A stretch of 7,663 nt of DNA from an uncultured Oscillospiraceae bacterium (GTDB taxonomy: Bacteria > Bacillota > Clostridia > Oscillospirales > Oscillospiraceae): NCBI GenBank assembly GCA_934546725.1, contig CAKTED010000060.1, positions 1-7,663 of the forward strand, in the 5' to 3' direction. The notes below the pieces were generated by a model. That model made no database searches. It was not told the DNA's origin and worked only from the letters and a program-made list of their open reading frames with translations. Shown in pieces: positions 6,262 to 7,663 of the stretch. Made by a program: the position numbers and the translations under genes. Position 1 is the first letter of the stretch, and each line of letters opens with the position of its first letter.

Positions 6262-7022
6262 TTGAGCATCATATTCCCCGCTTCACCGTCGTACCACACG
6301 CCGGTCATATACAGTCCCTGCGCCGGAGCGGTAGGCCCTGCAAGACATCTGTCTCCATTTTCAAGTATCGTCGGGATATCCTCCGGCCTGAGCTTTCCAA
6401 GTGACGCAAAAACAGCCGTCCCTACCATTGCTCTGACCATATTGTACAGAAAGCCGTCCGCGCACACTCTGAGACTTATAATATCTCCCTGCCGCTCGAC
6501 ATCGAACCAGTATATGGTCCTGACGGTGCTTTTAACGTCCGTTCCGACAGAGCGCACCGCGGAAAAATCATGTGTGCCGATAAACTGAGCCGCAGCAGCC
6601 GCCATGATCCCGGCGTCAAGCGCAGACGGGTGGAACCACACGCGCTTATCGAGAAAGGGATCCCGGATATTTGAATTATGGATATAATATGTGTATTCCT
6701 TTTTCACGCACGAGAGAATGGCGTTGAAATCCGGCTCCTCCTCAACGGCGTCGCTTACCGCCATATCGCCCGGCAGCTGCGCATTCATGGCGAGAGGCAG
6801 CCTGTCCACCGGTATTCTTGCCTCCGTCCTGAAGTTGGCGCAGTAGCGCAGCGCATGGACCCCGGCGTCGGTACGTCCGCAGCCGGTAACCTTTACGCGT
6901 TCCTTGAGGATGCGGCCAAGCGCTTCCTCGACTGTCTGCTGAACGGTAATGTCCCGATCCTGCCTCTGCCAGCCGTGGTAATTCGTACCGTCATAGCGCA
7001 GCCTTATTGCAATATTACGCAT
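6258..7022 (-). CDS. truA: tRNA pseudouridine(38-40) synthase TruA
   Basis: TruA isomerises uridines 38, 39 and 40 in the anticodon arm of many tRNAs; it works as a cytoplasmic homodimer and needs no cofactor. The 254 residues cover the full family length. The N-terminus MRNIAIRLRYDGTNYHGWQRQ is typical. The catalytic Asp52 lies in GCGRTDAGVHA (47-57). KKEYTYYI (107-114) supplies the conserved active-site tyrosine, and the second half has FLYNMVRAMVGT (191-202) and APAQGLYM (232-239). The start codon directly follows the ecfT stop (TAAATG), with GGAG five bases before the stop inside ecfT as ribosome binding site. Its own TGA overlaps the next ATG. The ecfT-truA order is common in Firmicutes, where rplM-rpsI often follow; here an envelope gene follows instead. 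Confidence 0.97.
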   Translation of the reverse strand: MRNIAIRLRYDGTNYHGWQRQDRDITVQQTVEEALGRILKERVKVTGCGRTDAGVHALRYCANFRTEARIPVDRLPLAMNAQLPGDMAVSDAVEEEPDFNAILSCVKKEYTYYIHNSNIRDPFLDKRVWFHPSALDAGIMAAAAAQFIGTHDFSAVRSVGTDVKSTVRTIYWFDVERQGDIISLRVCADGFLYNMVRAMVGTAVFASLGKLRPEDIPTILENGDRCLAGPTAPAQGLYMTGVWYDGEAGNMMLK

Positions 7023-7663
7023 TTATACTCCAAATTTTCTGAGCAGACACACGGCTACAACAAGCGCCGCGCCCACAGCGGCAGCCACAGCGTCTATCAT
7101 GCCGTATTTCAGCTGCTTCATTTTTGTTCTGCCCGTTCCGCCGTTATAGCAGCGGCTTTCCATGGCGGTAGCCAGCTCATCTGCCCTTCTGAACGCGCTT
7201 ATGAAGAGAGGTATAAGCAGCGGCAGCAGAGCCTTTGCCTTTTTTATGAGGCCGCCCGTCTCGAAATCCGCGCCTCTTGCCTTCTGCGCGCTCATGATCT
7301 TATCCGTTTCCTCTATGAGCGTGGGAATGAATCTGAGCGCTATGCTCATCATCATCGCAAGCTCGTGGACGGGTACTCTGAGCTTTTTGAGCGGCCCAAG
7401 CAGGCTTTCAATGGCATCGGTAAGCTGCATGGGTGCAGTGGTATACGTCAGCATGAAGGTTCCGGTAACGAGCATTACGATGCGCAGCATCATGAATATT
7501 GCCGAGCGAATGCCCTCGCGCGTTATTTTGAATATCCAGAAGCTCACGAGCACCTCGCCCGAGGTGTAAAAAAGGTTCAGTATCGCCGTTATCAGGATCA
7601 CGATAAAAAGAGGCTTCAGTCCGCTGAGCAGCGCCGTGGGGCTGATTTTTGATCCGGCTACGC
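7023..7663 (-). CDS. ecfT: ECF transporter transmembrane subunit EcfT (5' end outside the window)
   Basis: EcfT is the membrane coupling subunit that links the EcfA/EcfA' ATPases to exchangeable substrate-binding S components for vitamin or metal uptake. The visible 212 residues are the C-terminal part of a protein of about 265, so roughly 50 residues are missing. Helices are seen at about 11-32 and 52-75 of the visible part, with a last one near 188-207. The cytoplasmic coupling region is intact: VPVHELAMMMSIALRFIPTL (96-115), the first Ala-Arg-Gly motif at 128-130 (KARGADFE), then PLFISAFRRADELATAMESRC (151-171), where the second motif reads Ser-Arg-Cys. A GTG at 7601 could be misread as a start, but the frame is open to the edge and upstream residues (GLKPLF) match the family. 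The missing ecfA genes are expected just beyond the right edge. Confidence 0.93.
   Translation of the reverse strand, partial: VAGSKISPTALLSGLKPLFIVILITAILNLFYTSGEVLVSFWIFKITREGIRSAIFMMLRIVMLVTGTFMLTYTTAPMQLTDAIESLLGPLKKLRVPVHELAMMMSIALRFIPTLIEETDKIMSAQKARGADFETGGLIKKAKALLPLLIPLFISAFRRADELATAMESRCYNGGTGRTKMKQLKYGMIDAVAAAVGAALVVAVCLLRKFGV

Noticed and set aside
7599..7601. GTG as the start of ecfT
   Set aside because: The frame stays open to the window edge and the 20 upstream residues continue EcfT-like sequence, so the codon is an internal valine.
6678..7652. A 324-codon + strand open frame opposite truA and ecfT
   Set aside because: The opposite strand has two unmistakable genes with exact start/stop junctions. 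The translation is rich in His, Arg and Tyr without order, typical of a shadow frame.
1..7663. CRISPR array, tRNA, rRNA, insertion sequence, riboswitch or defence system
   Set aside because: Gaps are too short (all 111 bp or less), no direct repeats or clover-leaf sequence were seen, and every long gene has a housekeeping or envelope assignment.

Overview
The window looks like ordinary core-genome DNA from a Clostridia-class Firmicute, most likely an Oscillospirales/Ruminococcaceae-type gut anaerobe. This rests on three things: a ClpE-like unfoldase with a zinc-finger N-terminus, a DUF5711-type anchored propeller next to a CvpA protein, and strong purine-rich Shine-Dalgarno sites. Base composition is mixed, near half GC by eye, and does not shift along the window. 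There is no sign of a prophage, insertion sequence, CRISPR array, tRNA or rRNA. Coding density is very high.

Left part (1-1323, + strand): a short leader, then rimM and trmD only 3 bp apart. These are ribosome and tRNA maturation genes. The operon stops after trmD at a strong hairpin (1325-1373), so rplS, the usual downstream partner, is absent here, and rpsP is not seen just upstream.

Right part (1376-7663, - strand), in transcription order: ecfT (its 5' end lies beyond the right edge), truA, a membrane-anchored beta-propeller protein (DUF5711-like), a CvpA-family membrane protein, pgsA and a clpE-like gene. The first five are tightly packed: TAA directly followed by ATG, an ATGA overlap, then gaps of 34 and 37 bp. 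They probably form one transcript. clpE sits behind a 111-bp gap rich in inverted repeats and probably has its own control. The two convergent units share the hairpin between trmD and clpE.

Functionally the - strand cluster joins vitamin/metal import (EcfT), tRNA pseudouridylation (TruA), envelope proteins of unknown role (DUF5711-like, CvpA), phosphatidylglycerol synthesis (PgsA) and protein quality control (ClpE). I found no convincing new defence or mobile system. The best second looks are the clpE leader, the ClpE architecture, and the DUF5711-CvpA-PgsA cluster. Four starts were moved from the longest open frame: clpE (to 3694), pgsA (to 4351), cvpA (to 5069), and ecfT, which is open to the window edge.
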